Under the pieces are notes generated by a model. The model made no database searches and was not told the origin of the DNA. It saw only the letters and a list, made by a program, of their open reading frames with translations. From Modestobacter versicolor (lineage in GTDB: Bacteria > Actinomycetota > Actinomycetes > Mycobacteriales > Geodermatophilaceae): DNA of 64,000 nt. Positions 37,801-45,562 of this stretch are shown here, in pieces. The first letter of the stretch is position 1, and each line of letters starts with the position of its first letter. The stretch spans positions 3,968,001-4,032,000 of the forward strand of contig NZ_JACIBU010000001.1 of assembly GCF_014195485.1 (NCBI RefSeq). The letters run 5' to 3'. Both the position numbers and the translations under genes were made by a program.

Positions 37801-37857
37801 AGGACCCCGTCGCCCCCCACCACTCGCGAGCTCGCGGCGGGTCCCTGCGACGCGGCC
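37801..37857 (+). repeat. dispersed structured repeat, copy B (after add)
   Basis: Reads GGACCCCGTCGC, CCCCCACCACTCGCGAGC, TCGCGGCGGGTCCC, TGCGACGCGG. The outer stem is CGTCGC/GCGACG. Lying 18 bases after the add stop, it could act as its terminator. Confidence 0.75.
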
Positions 37858-37892
37858 GAACAGCTCGGGAATCATTCCGGGCCCCACGCTGC

Positions 37893-38065
37893 TAACCTGA
37901 TCGTGCCGGTGAGTGCCGGTCATCCTCCCGGACGGTCCTGTCCGGGCAGCGCATCCGTGCAGATCACGCGTCATCGCAGACGGCGACGATCACCAGTGTG
38001 GACGCCGGGCATCCGGCGGTCAGCATCACCACGGGACGCGCACCGATCTGTATCGGAGTTCCCGC
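37893..38065 (+). other. long 5' leader of the DEAD-box helicase gene
   Basis: TAACCT (37893-37898) is the best -10; from there about 165 nt precede the TTG start. The leader has CCCGGAC/GTCCGGG (37927-37946) and a TGCCGGTGAGTGCCGGT tandem. Long structured leaders are common on cold-inducible RNA helicase genes. The reading frame is open through it, but the predicted residues look non-coding. Confidence 0.45.
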
Positions 38066-39751
38066 TTGTCCTCGTTCGACTCTGTCGACGTCCAGAACAC
38101 CGCACCTGAGTTCGACCTCCCCGAGGCCACGGCCGCCGTGACCGAGGAGACCCCCGAGACCCCGGCCGAGCCCACCGGCCCGACCTTCGCCGAGCTGGGC
38201 CTGCCGCAGCTGCTGGTCACCGCGCTCGAGCGCAAGGGGATCCGCCACCCGTTCGCCATTCAGACCTCCGCCCTGCCGGACGCCCTCGCCGGGCGCGACG
38301 TGCTCGGCAAGGCCGCCACGGGCTCGGGCAAGACGCTGGCCTTCGGCCTGCCGCTGCTGGCCCGCCTCGGCGCGGACGTGCAGCACGGTCGCCGCGCACC
38401 CCGCGGCCTGATCCTGGTGCCGACCCGCGAGCTGGCCCAGCAGGTGCACGACAACCTGGCCCCCCTCGGCCAGAGCAACGGCGTGCAGCTGGCGGCCGTC
38501 TACGGCGGCGCCTCGATGTACCGCCAGATCCAGCAGCTGCGTCGCGGCGTCGACGTGCTCATCGCCACCCCCGGCCGGCTGCAGGACCTGATCAACCAGG
38601 GCGAGGCGACCCTCTCCGAGGTCGTCGTCTCGGTCATCGACGAGGCCGACTTCATGTCCGACCTCGGCTTCCTGCCGGTGGTCAAGGAGCTGCTCGACCA
38701 GACCAAGGCCGACGGCCAGCGCCTGCTGTTCTCGGCGACGCTGGACGGCGAGGTCGACACCCTGGTCCGCCGCTACCTCAAGGACCCGGCCCGCCACGAG
38801 GTCGCCAAGGCCGAGGACAGCGGCCCCCAGGCCGAGCACCTCGCCTACAGCGTGTCCTTCCCGGACAAGCTGAAGATCGCCGAGGCGATGGCCGCCCGCC
38901 CGGGCCGGATCATCATCTTCGTGCGCACCCAGCACGGGGCCGACCGGCTCGCCGACAACCTGCAGCACGTCGGCATCCAGGCCGAGGCGATCCACGGTGG
39001 TCTCCCGCAGTCGGCCCGCCGCCGCGCGCTGGAGGCGTTCACCGACGCCCGCAGCCCGGTGCTGGTCGCCACCGACGTCGCCGCGCGTGGCATCCACGTC
39101 GACGACGTCAGCCTGGTGCTGCACTACGACCCGCCGGCAGACCACAAGACCTACCTGCACCGCTCCGGCCGCACCGCGCGCGCCGGTGCCGCGGGTGTCG
39201 TGGTCTCCCTGCTGCTGCCCGACCAGGTGGGACAGGCCAAGCGCCGGTTCCGCCAGGCCAAGCTGGACCCGCAGGTGACCCGGATCCGTCCGGGTGACCA
39301 GCCCATCGCCGACCTGGTCGCCGGTGGCACGTTCGTCGAGCCGATCGTCCGTCCGGTGCGCGAGTCGCGCCGGCCGGCCGGTGGCCGCGACGGGCGCCGC
39401 CCCGCCGGTGACCGTCCGGGTGGGTTCCGCAGCGGACCGCGCCGTCCGGCCGGCGACCGCGATCGCTCGTACGGAGACCGCCCGCAGGGCGAGCGCTCCT
39501 ACGGCGATCGGGATCGCACCGCCGGTGCCGGTGACCGTCCCTCCGGGGACCGCTCCTTCGGTGGCGACCGCAGTCGCTCGTACGGAGACCGCCCGCAGGG
39601 CGAGCGCTCCTACGGCGACCGGGATCGCTCCTACGGCGGCGAGCGCCGCTCCGGCGGGGACTCCCGGGACCGTCGTCCCGGTGGGTACCGCGGCTCGAGC
39701 GAGGGGCAGCGCCCCGGCGCCCGCCCCGCGCGCCCGGCTCGCTCCTTCTGA
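38066..39751 (+). CDS. DEAD/DEAH-box ATP-dependent RNA helicase
   Basis: 561 residues from TTG 38066, preceded by GGAG at seven bases. Motifs in order: Q motif HPFAIQTSALPDAL, Walker A AATGSGKT, PTREL, TPGRL, DEAD in VIDEADFMSDLGF, SAT in FSATLDGE, then in domain 2 TDVAARGIHVD and YLHRSGRTARAG. The last 150 residues are Arg/Gly/Asp/Ser-rich and disordered, with a 54-base unit repeated twice (SYGDRPQGERSYGDRDR). It should remodel RNA in ribosome assembly or cold adaptation. A powerful terminator follows. Confidence 0.94.
   Translation: MSSFDSVDVQNTAPEFDLPEATAAVTEETPETPAEPTGPTFAELGLPQLLVTALERKGIRHPFAIQTSALPDALAGRDVLGKAATGSGKTLAFGLPLLARLGADVQHGRRAPRGLILVPTRELAQQVHDNLAPLGQSNGVQLAAVYGGASMYRQIQQLRRGVDVLIATPGRLQDLINQGEATLSEVVVSVIDEADFMSDLGFLPVVKELLDQTKADGQRLLFSATLDGEVDTLVRRYLKDPARHEVAKAEDSGPQAEHLAYSVSFPDKLKIAEAMAARPGRIIIFVRTQHGADRLADNLQHVGIQAEAIHGGLPQSARRRALEAFTDARSPVLVATDVAARGIHVDDVSLVLHYDPPADHKTYLHRSGRTARAGAAGVVVSLLLPDQVGQAKRRFRQAKLDPQVTRIRPGDQPIADLVAGGTFVEPIVRPVRESRRPAGGRDGRRPAGDRPGGFRSGPRRPAGDRDRSYGDRPQGERSYGDRDRTAGAGDRPSGDRSFGGDRSRSYGDRPQGERSYGDRDRSYGGERRSGGDSRDRRPGGYRGSSEGQRPGARPARPARSF
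39464..39628 (+). repeat. two-copy 54-bp repeat inside the helicase tail
   Basis: 39464-39517 and 39575-39628 are identical except for one synonymous base (GAT/GAC), coding for RSYGDRPQGERSYGDRDR. The near-identity at nucleotide level points to recent duplication. Confidence 0.75.
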
Positions 39752-39792
39752 CGAGGGGCCCCGTCCTCCCGGACGCGGCTGAGCAGCACCAG

Positions 39793-39841
39793 CAACGGCA
39801 ACGGCCGGTCCCCGCACTGCGGGGGCCGGTCGTTGCCGTTG
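39793..39841 (+). terminator. terminator after the helicase gene
   Basis: CAACGGCAACG pairs with CGTTGCCGTTG, enclosing GCCGGTCCCCGC facing GCGGGGGCCGG; about 20 paired bases in total. Confidence 0.85.
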
Positions 39842-39856
39842 TGCTCAGTCCTGGTG

Positions 39857-39928
39857 GTTGATCATGGGGCCGTTGCCCCGGGACACGCCGTCACCGGCGC
39901 GTTCCGCGGCCAGACGCCCATGATCAAC
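39857..39928. repeat. palindromic TGATCA element, second sequence family
   Basis: GTTGATCATGGG (39857-39868) and CCCATGATCAAC (39917-39928) are perfect complements 48 bases apart. Size (72 bp) and TGATCA-bearing arms match the layout of the elements around the DUF559 gene, but arm sequence differs. It lies between the helicase terminator and the convergent downstream gene. Confidence 0.65.
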
Positions 39929-39948
39929 GGGGCAGCGCGGCCCCCGGG

Positions 39949-41406
39949 CTAGCGGACGACGTCGCTGCGGAAGACCAGCGCCGTGCCGACGTCCTCCACG
40001 ACCTGCGCCCACGCGGTGAGCAGCGCGGGCGCCTCCTCGGCGGCCAGCGGTGCCCGCGGGTCGCTCTCGGCGCGGGCGAGGGCCCGGCCCAGCGGCGCCC
40101 CGGCGGCGAGGTGCTGCTGCACGCGCGGCAGCTCGGCGTACTCGGCCAGGTCGAGCACGCCCTCGACCGGCTGCAGCAGCGCGCGGTGCTCGACCAGGCC
40201 GCCGGCACCCTGGGCGACCTCGGCGAGCACCTCGGAGATCTCGACCAGGTCGTAGCGGTCCTGGTCGGCCGGCAGCGGCAGGGTGTCGGTGTCGGCGACC
40301 TCGGGCCAGGAGGCGATCTCGGTAAGGTCGTGGGCCTCGTCACCGGCGCAGAAGCGGGCCAGCTCGACCGGCGTCGGGAAGACGAACACCTGGCCGTCAC
40401 GGCCCAGGAAGCGGGCCCGGTCCTCGACGTAGCAGCGCAGCGTCAGCCCGGCGCCCTCGGGGACGACGACCTCCACGGGCAGGATGCCCACCGCCTCCCA
40501 GAACTCCTGGGCGGCGGCGACGGCCGCGGGGGTCGCGCGCAGCGGGCTGCCGCTGCGGATCGTGCGGATGCCGGCGGTGGCGGCCTCCGCGGGGGCCGCG
40601 GCGGTGGAGCCGGCCGCGGGGCGGCGGACCGGGGCGTCGTCCTCGTCGTCGACCAGGTCCTCGTCCACGTCGGCGTCGGGGTCGTCCTCGGGCTCGGCGG
40701 CCCGGGACTCGGCCTCCTCGGCTGCCGACGGGTAGTCCTCGACCGAGACGGTGCCCGCGCCGGTCCAGTCGAGGTGCTCGTCGAGCTCCTCGAGGACGTC
40801 CTCCCAGAGCTCGTCGATGGCGGTGCCCAGCCGCACCCAGGACTCCTCGCCGTCCCGGCCGAGGAACGCGTCGATGCCCAGGCCCAGCGCCGCGGCCTCC
40901 GGGCGGGACACCAGGTCGGCGACCGACTCGAAGCCGGTCTCGTCGTCGGTGTCCTCGTCCTCGTCGTCCGCGGCGGTGTCGCAGCACTCGGCCAGCCGCC
41001 CGACGATGTCGAAGGTCGCGGCCAGCTCCTCGACGGCCCAGCGGTCGGGGTTCTCCGCGACCACGTCGTAGACGCCGTCGAGGTCGAAGCGGTGGTCCTC
41101 GTCAGGGGTGAGGTCAGCGGCGCTGAGCTCGGCCACCACCGGCCAGACCGGGTGGTCGGCCAGGTCGTGGTCGGTGTTCACCCGGCAGAACGCGGCGAGC
41201 GCGGCGGGGGAGGGGAACAGGTGGACGACGGCCGTCGGGCGCGGCGGCTCAGGGTCGTCGTCGTTGATGTCGGCGAGCACCTCGACGGTGCTGCCGAGGA
41301 ACGCCTGCCACTCCTCGCCGTCCTCCTCCCAGGGCGGCGCCCAGAGCGTGTAGCCCGTGCGGTCGTCGAGGGTCAGGGCGATGGGGACGATGCTGGGGCG
41401 GGACAC
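39949..41406 (-). CDS. conserved acidic protein with an internally duplicated domain, unknown function
   Basis: 485 residues from GTG 41406 (AGGAT six bases upstream). The N-terminal SIVPIALTLDDRTGYTLWAP and WEEDGEEWQAFLGS are followed by a domain (residues about 60-140) with VHLFPSPAALAAFCRVNTDH, DLADHPVWPVVAEL and FDLDGVYDVVAEN. A second copy near residues 370-450 has VFVFPTPVELARFCAGDEAH, DLTEIASWPEVADT and YDLVEISEVLAEV. Between them are very acidic stretches and AFLGRDGEESWVRLGTAIDEL. Members of this family are sometimes labelled primosomal protein without evidence. No catalytic motif or membrane segment is visible. Confidence 0.7.
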   Translation of the reverse strand: MSRPSIVPIALTLDDRTGYTLWAPPWEEDGEEWQAFLGSTVEVLADINDDDPEPPRPTAVVHLFPSPAALAAFCRVNTDHDLADHPVWPVVAELSAADLTPDEDHRFDLDGVYDVVAENPDRWAVEELAATFDIVGRLAECCDTAADDEDEDTDDETGFESVADLVSRPEAAALGLGIDAFLGRDGEESWVRLGTAIDELWEDVLEELDEHLDWTGAGTVSVEDYPSAAEEAESRAAEPEDDPDADVDEDLVDDEDDAPVRRPAAGSTAAAPAEAATAGIRTIRSGSPLRATPAAVAAAQEFWEAVGILPVEVVVPEGAGLTLRCYVEDRARFLGRDGQVFVFPTPVELARFCAGDEAHDLTEIASWPEVADTDTLPLPADQDRYDLVEISEVLAEVAQGAGGLVEHRALLQPVEGVLDLAEYAELPRVQQHLAAGAPLGRALARAESDPRAPLAAEEAPALLTAWAQVVEDVGTALVFRSDVVR

Positions 41407-41449
41407 GGGACGATCCTGCCCGATGCCCCCGGGAACCCGCTCGGCCCGT

Positions 41450-42316
41450 CTAGACGCCGATGGGGTGCCACACGCTCTTGGTCTCCAGGAACGGCCGCAT
41501 CCGGGACAGGCCGGGGTCGGCGGTCCAGTCCGGCTCCTCGGCGCCGGACCGCAGCACCCGCTTGATCGTGCCGGCCGCGGACCGCTCCAGCTCCATCGCC
41601 AGCGGTGCGGGCGCACCGGCCAGGTCGATCCCGTCGACGTCGGCGTGCTCGGCCAGCCAGGGGCCGATCTCCGCGGCGTCGCCGGTGAGCAGGTTGACCA
41701 CCCCGCCGGGGACGTCGGAGGTCGCCAGCACCTCGCCGAGGGTGATCGCCGGCAGCGGCCGGTCCTTGGAGCTCACCACGACGGCGGTGTTGCCCGATGC
41801 CAGCACGGGGGCGAGCACGCTGACCAGGCCGAGCAGCGAGCTGCGCTGCGGGGCGAGCACGGCGACGACCCCGGTGGGCTCGGGCACGGAGAAGCCGAAG
41901 TACGGGCCGGCGACCGGGTTGGTGCTGCCCAGCACGGCGGCGAGCTTGTCGGTCCAGCCCGCGTACCAGACCCAGCGGTCGATGGCGGCGTCCACCTCGG
42001 CCCGCGCCTTGGACGACGACAGCCCCTCGCCGGCGGCGACCTCCTCGGCGAACTGGGCGGCCCGGCCCTCCATCACCTCGGCGACCCGGTAAAGCACCTG
42101 GCCGCGGTTGTAGGCGGTCGCGCCGGACCACTTCGGGAACGCGCCGCGGGCGGCGACGACGGCGTCCCGGGCGTCCTTGCGGGAGGCCCAGGCGGCGTTG
42201 GCCAGGAAGTGCCCCTTCGCGTCGTGCACCTCGTAGGTGCGCCCGGACTCCGAGCGGGGGAACGCCCCGCCCAGGTAGAGCTTGTAGGTCTTGCGGACGG
42301 CGAGGCGGTCGCTCAC
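41450..42316 (-). CDS. truncated aldehyde dehydrogenase-like protein lacking the catalytic cysteine domain
   Basis: 288 residues from GTG 42316, overlapping the stop of the full-length ALDH by four bases. RKTYKLYLGGAFPRSESGRTY starts a normal ALDH N-terminal half; AEVDAAIDRWVWYAGWTDKL, PTGVVAVLAPQRSSLLGLVS and LASGNTAVVVSS follow the NAD-binding fold. It stops after VVNLLTGDAAEIGPWLAEHA and about 60 more residues, with no GxxC or catalytic Cys region, and only 43 bases remain before the next gene. The pairing of one complete and one incomplete ALDH unit resembles the two-domain ALDH16 family split into two genes, so it is probably a structural partner and not debris. Confidence 0.8.
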   Translation of the reverse strand: MSDRLAVRKTYKLYLGGAFPRSESGRTYEVHDAKGHFLANAAWASRKDARDAVVAARGAFPKWSGATAYNRGQVLYRVAEVMEGRAAQFAEEVAAGEGLSSSKARAEVDAAIDRWVWYAGWTDKLAAVLGSTNPVAGPYFGFSVPEPTGVVAVLAPQRSSLLGLVSVLAPVLASGNTAVVVSSKDRPLPAITLGEVLATSDVPGGVVNLLTGDAAEIGPWLAEHADVDGIDLAGAPAPLAMELERSAAGTIKRVLRSGAEEPDWTADPGLSRMRPFLETKSVWHPIGV

Positions 42317-43761
42317 TTCTCGTGCCCTTCGGAGAGGTAGGCGGCCAGGCCCTGCCGGCCGCCCTCGCGGCCGTAGCCGGACTGCTTGTAGCCGCCGAAC
42401 GGCGAGGTGGGGTCGAACTCGTTGAAGGTGTTCGCCCACACGACGCCGGCGCGCAGCTGGTCGGTGACCTTCAGGATCCGGGAGCCCTTCTCCGACCAGA
42501 TGCCGGCCGAGAGCCCGTAGGTGGTGTTGTTGGCCTTCGCGACCGCCTCGTCGGGGGTGCGGAAGGTCATCACCGACAGCACCGGCCCGAAGACCTCGTC
42601 GCGGGCGATCCGGTGCGCGGGGGAGACGTCGGTGAAGACGGTCGGCTTGAACCAGAACCCGCGGTCGGGCAGCTCGCCCTCGGGCTGCCAGCGGTGCGCG
42701 CCCTCGGCGTCGCCCGCGGCGGTGAGCTCGGTGATCCGGGCCAGCTGCTCGGCGGAGTTGATCGCGCCCAGGTCGGTGTTCTTGTCCATCGGGTCGCCGA
42801 CCCGCAGCGTGCCGATCCGCCGCTGCAGCGCGGCGACGACGTCGTCGTGCACCGACTCCTGCACCAGCAGCCGGGAGCCGGCGCAGCAGACGTGCCCCTG
42901 GTTGAAGAAGATGCCGCGGACGATGCCCTCGACGGCCTGGTCGACCGGGGCGTCGTCGAAGACGATGTTGGCCGCCTTCCCGCCCAACTCCAGGGTCAGC
43001 CGCTTGCTGGTGCCGGCGACCGCCCGGGCGATCGAGCGGCCCACCTCGGTCGAGCCGGTGAACGCGACCTTGTCGACGTCGGGGTGGCTGATCACCGCCC
43101 GCCCGGTCTCGCCGGCGCCGGTGACGATGTTGACCACGCCCGGCGGGAGGTCGGCCTGCCGGCAGACCTCGGCGAACAGCAGCGCGGTCAGCGGCGTGGT
43201 CTCGGCCGGCTTGAGGACGACGGTGTTGCCGGCGGCCAGCGCCGGGGCGACCTTCCAGGCCAGCATCAGCAGCGGGAAGTTCCACGGGATGACCTGACCG
43301 GCCACGCCCAGCGGGCGCGGGGCCGGCCCGAGGCCCGCGTGCTCGAGCTTGTCGGCCCAGCCCGCGTGGTAGAAGAAGTGCGCCGCGGCCAGCGGGACGT
43401 CGACGTCGCGGGACTCCCGGATCGGCTTGCCGTTGTCCAGCGTCTCCAGGACGGCGAACTCCCGGGCCCGCTCCTGCAGCAGCCGGGCGATCCGGAACAG
43501 GTACTTGCCGCGGTCGGCCGGCCGCATCGGGCCCCACACCCGGGTGAACGCCCGCCGGGCGGCGCGCACGGCGCGGTCGACGTCCTCGGTGCTGCCGGTC
43601 GCGACCTCGCTGAGCACCTCCTCGGTGGCCGGGTTCACCGTCTTCAGCGGGGTGCCGGTGCCGTCGGTGAACTCGCCGTCGATGAACAGCCCGTAGCTGG
43701 GCCGGATGTCGACGATGGAGCGGGACTCCGGCGCCGGGGCGTACTCGAAGAGGCTGGTCAT
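42313..43761 (-). CDS. aldehyde dehydrogenase (full length)
   Basis: 482 residues from ATG 43761. VIPWNFPLLMLAWKVAPALA and VLKPAETTPLTAL bind NAD; catalytic Glu is in LTLELGGKAANIVF and catalytic Cys in FFNQGHVCCAGSRL; GYGREGG is near the C-terminus. It starts one base after the deoC stop and overlaps the truncated ALDH, so deoC-ALDH-ALDH' is one transcription unit. Acetaldehyde released by DeoC is the obvious substrate. Confidence 0.93.
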   Translation of the reverse strand: MTSLFEYAPAPESRSIVDIRPSYGLFIDGEFTDGTGTPLKTVNPATEEVLSEVATGSTEDVDRAVRAARRAFTRVWGPMRPADRGKYLFRIARLLQERAREFAVLETLDNGKPIRESRDVDVPLAAAHFFYHAGWADKLEHAGLGPAPRPLGVAGQVIPWNFPLLMLAWKVAPALAAGNTVVLKPAETTPLTALLFAEVCRQADLPPGVVNIVTGAGETGRAVISHPDVDKVAFTGSTEVGRSIARAVAGTSKRLTLELGGKAANIVFDDAPVDQAVEGIVRGIFFNQGHVCCAGSRLLVQESVHDDVVAALQRRIGTLRVGDPMDKNTDLGAINSAEQLARITELTAAGDAEGAHRWQPEGELPDRGFWFKPTVFTDVSPAHRIARDEVFGPVLSVMTFRTPDEAVAKANNTTYGLSAGIWSEKGSRILKVTDQLRAGVVWANTFNEFDPTSPFGGYKQSGYGREGGRQGLAAYLSEGHEK

Positions 43762-43762
43762 C

Positions 43763-44758
43763 TCAGTCCACGCTCACGTGGTCGGGGCCGCTGTAGTGGC
43801 CGGTGCGGAGCTTCTGGCGCTGCAGGAGCAGGTCGTTGAGCAGGCTGGAGGCGCCGAAGCGGAACCAGTCCGGGGACAGCCAGTCCGCACCCGCGGTCTC
43901 GTTGACCAGCACGAGGTGCTTGACGGCGTCCTTCGTCGTCCGGATGCCGCCGGCGGGCTTGACGCCGACCTGGCGGCCGGTGGCCGCGCGGAAGTCGCGC
44001 ACCGCCTCGAGCATCACCAGGCAGACCGGCAGGGTCGCGGCGGGGGAGATCTTGCCGGTGGAGGTCTTGATGAAGTCGCCGCCGGCCAGCATCGCCAGCC
44101 AGGACGCCCGGCGGACGGCGTCCAGGGTGACCAGCTCGCCGGTCTCCAGGATCACCTTGAGGTGCGCGGACCCGCAGGCCTCCTTGACCGCCACGATCTC
44201 GTCGAAGACGTCGAGGTACCGGCCGGAGAGGAACGCGCCCCGGTCGATGACCATGTCGATCTCGTCGGCGCCTCCTGCCACGGCGTCGCGGACGTCGGCC
44301 AGCTTGACCGCGCGGCTGGCCCGGCCGCTGGGGAAGGCGGTGGCGACGGCGGCGACGTTGATGCCGGTGCCGGCCAGCGCCTCCTTGGCCACCCCGGCCA
44401 GGTCGCCGTAGACGCAGACCGCGGCGACCGCCGGGCAGCCCGGGTCCTCGGGGTCGGGGCGGCGGGCCTTGGCGGCCAGCGAGCGCACCTTGCCCGGGGT
44501 GTCCGAGCCCTCCAGGGTGGTCAGGTCGACCATCGAGATGGCGGTGTCGATCGCCCACGCCTTGGCGGTGGTCTTGATCGAGCGGGTGCCGAGCACCTTC
44601 ACCCGGGTCTCGGCGCCGACCTGGTCGACGCCGGGGAGGCCGTGCAGGAAGGCGCGGAAGGCGTCGTTCGAGCGGGTCACGTCGGCGAACGGGTCCGGCA
44701 GGGGGCCGGTGAGGCTGCCCCCACCGGTCAGCGCGCCCGGGTCCAGCACGTGGGTCAT
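43763..44758 (-). CDS. deoC: deoxyribose-phosphate aldolase
   Basis: 331 residues from ATG 44758, which has GGAG ten bases before; an ATG at 44767 is only one base from it and less likely. VKVLGTRSIKTTAKAWAIDT and INVAAVATAFPSGRAS lead to the Schiff-base region AHLKVILETGEL (Lys) and FIKTSTGK; GVKPAGGIRTTKDA closes the barrel. It cleaves 2-deoxyribose-5-phosphate to glyceraldehyde-3-phosphate and acetaldehyde. The protein belongs to the longer (about 330 residue) DeoC class. Confidence 0.94.
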   Translation of the reverse strand: MTHVLDPGALTGGGSLTGPLPDPFADVTRSNDAFRAFLHGLPGVDQVGAETRVKVLGTRSIKTTAKAWAIDTAISMVDLTTLEGSDTPGKVRSLAAKARRPDPEDPGCPAVAAVCVYGDLAGVAKEALAGTGINVAAVATAFPSGRASRAVKLADVRDAVAGGADEIDMVIDRGAFLSGRYLDVFDEIVAVKEACGSAHLKVILETGELVTLDAVRRASWLAMLAGGDFIKTSTGKISPAATLPVCLVMLEAVRDFRAATGRQVGVKPAGGIRTTKDAVKHLVLVNETAGADWLSPDWFRFGASSLLNDLLLQRQKLRTGHYSGPDHVSVD

Positions 44759-44801
44759 GCCCGGCATTCTCCACTGCCACCCGGCACGGCCGGACGGGCC
44801 G

Positions 44802-45212
44802 TCACCCCGGTCGGCGCCCGGTCCGGTCCTCGCCGTCGGCCGGTTCGTCGCCGCGGGGGTCGCCGGGCTGCCCCGGCGCGCTGCCGAGCTCGTCGACGAG
44901 CAGCAGGTCGCGGCGGACGTGCCGGCGGCGGTAGGCGATCCGGCTGACCATGTGCGCGCTGACCGGTGCGGTGAGCAGCTGGAAGGCGGCGACCAGCAGC
45001 AGCATCCAGGTCACCGACGACCCGGTCAGCCGGATCGCACCGCCGACCATGATCAGCAGCACGCCGGCGGTCTGCGGCTTGGTGCCGGCGTGCATCCGGG
45101 ACAGCACGTCGGGGAAGCGGAGCAGCCCGAGCCCGGCGGTGAGGCAGAGGAACGCGCCCACCAGCAGGCAGACCATCGCGATCACGTCGGCGACGGAGTC
45201 CACGTCGTTCAC
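44802..45212 (-). CDS. mnhG: monovalent cation/H+ antiporter subunit G
   Basis: 136 residues. Three membrane segments with LGLLRFPDVLSRMHAGTKPQT, the MnhG/PhaG signature, and a 45-residue hydrophilic tail. Last gene of the Mrp operon; its GTG overlaps the mnhF stop. It converges toward nothing but precedes deoC on the same strand by 44 bases. Confidence 0.93.
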   Translation of the reverse strand: MNDVDSVADVIAMVCLLVGAFLCLTAGLGLLRFPDVLSRMHAGTKPQTAGVLLIMVGGAIRLTGSSVTWMLLLVAAFQLLTAPVSAHMVSRIAYRRRHVRRDLLLVDELGSAPGQPGDPRGDEPADGEDRTGRRPG

Positions 45213-45562
45213 GCCCGGGCCTCCTCGGTGGGGGCGGCCCGGTCGGCGGCCGCGCCCTCGGCCGCCGGTGGCAGCCCGACGTCCTGGCCGTCACCGGTGG
45301 ACTCCATCAGCATCCCGCCGATGTAGCGGGCCACCGACACCGAGCCGACGAAGCCCAGCAGCGACACGACGACCAGCACCGGCACGACCGTCGGGTTGCG
45401 GGTCAGCGCCGCGTAGACGGCGAGCCCGGCGGAGACGATCACCAGCAGGGCGTCGGTGGCGACCACCCGGTCCAGCAGCGAGGGGCCGAGGGCGAGCCGG
45501 ACCAGCGCCAGCAGCACGCCGGTGCCCAGCATCGCGAAGGCGAGCACGGAGACGACGGTCAC
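45209..45562 (-). CDS. mnhF: monovalent cation/H+ antiporter subunit F
   Basis: 117 residues; three membrane segments, with LALGPSLLDRVVATDALLV as the MrpF signature, then a hydrophilic C-terminal tail rich in Ala, Glu and Asp. Overlaps both neighbours by four bases. Confidence 0.93.
   Translation of the reverse strand: MTVVSVLAFAMLGTGVLLALVRLALGPSLLDRVVATDALLVIVSAGLAVYAALTRNPTVVPVLVVVSLLGFVGSVSVARYIGGMLMESTGDGQDVGLPPAAEGAAADRAAPTEEARA

Noticed and set aside
41407..41449. Frameshift or pseudogene explanation for the short aldehyde dehydrogenase
   Set aside because: Only 43 bases lie between its stop and the next gene and no frame in them resembles the missing catalytic half; the protein is otherwise intact.
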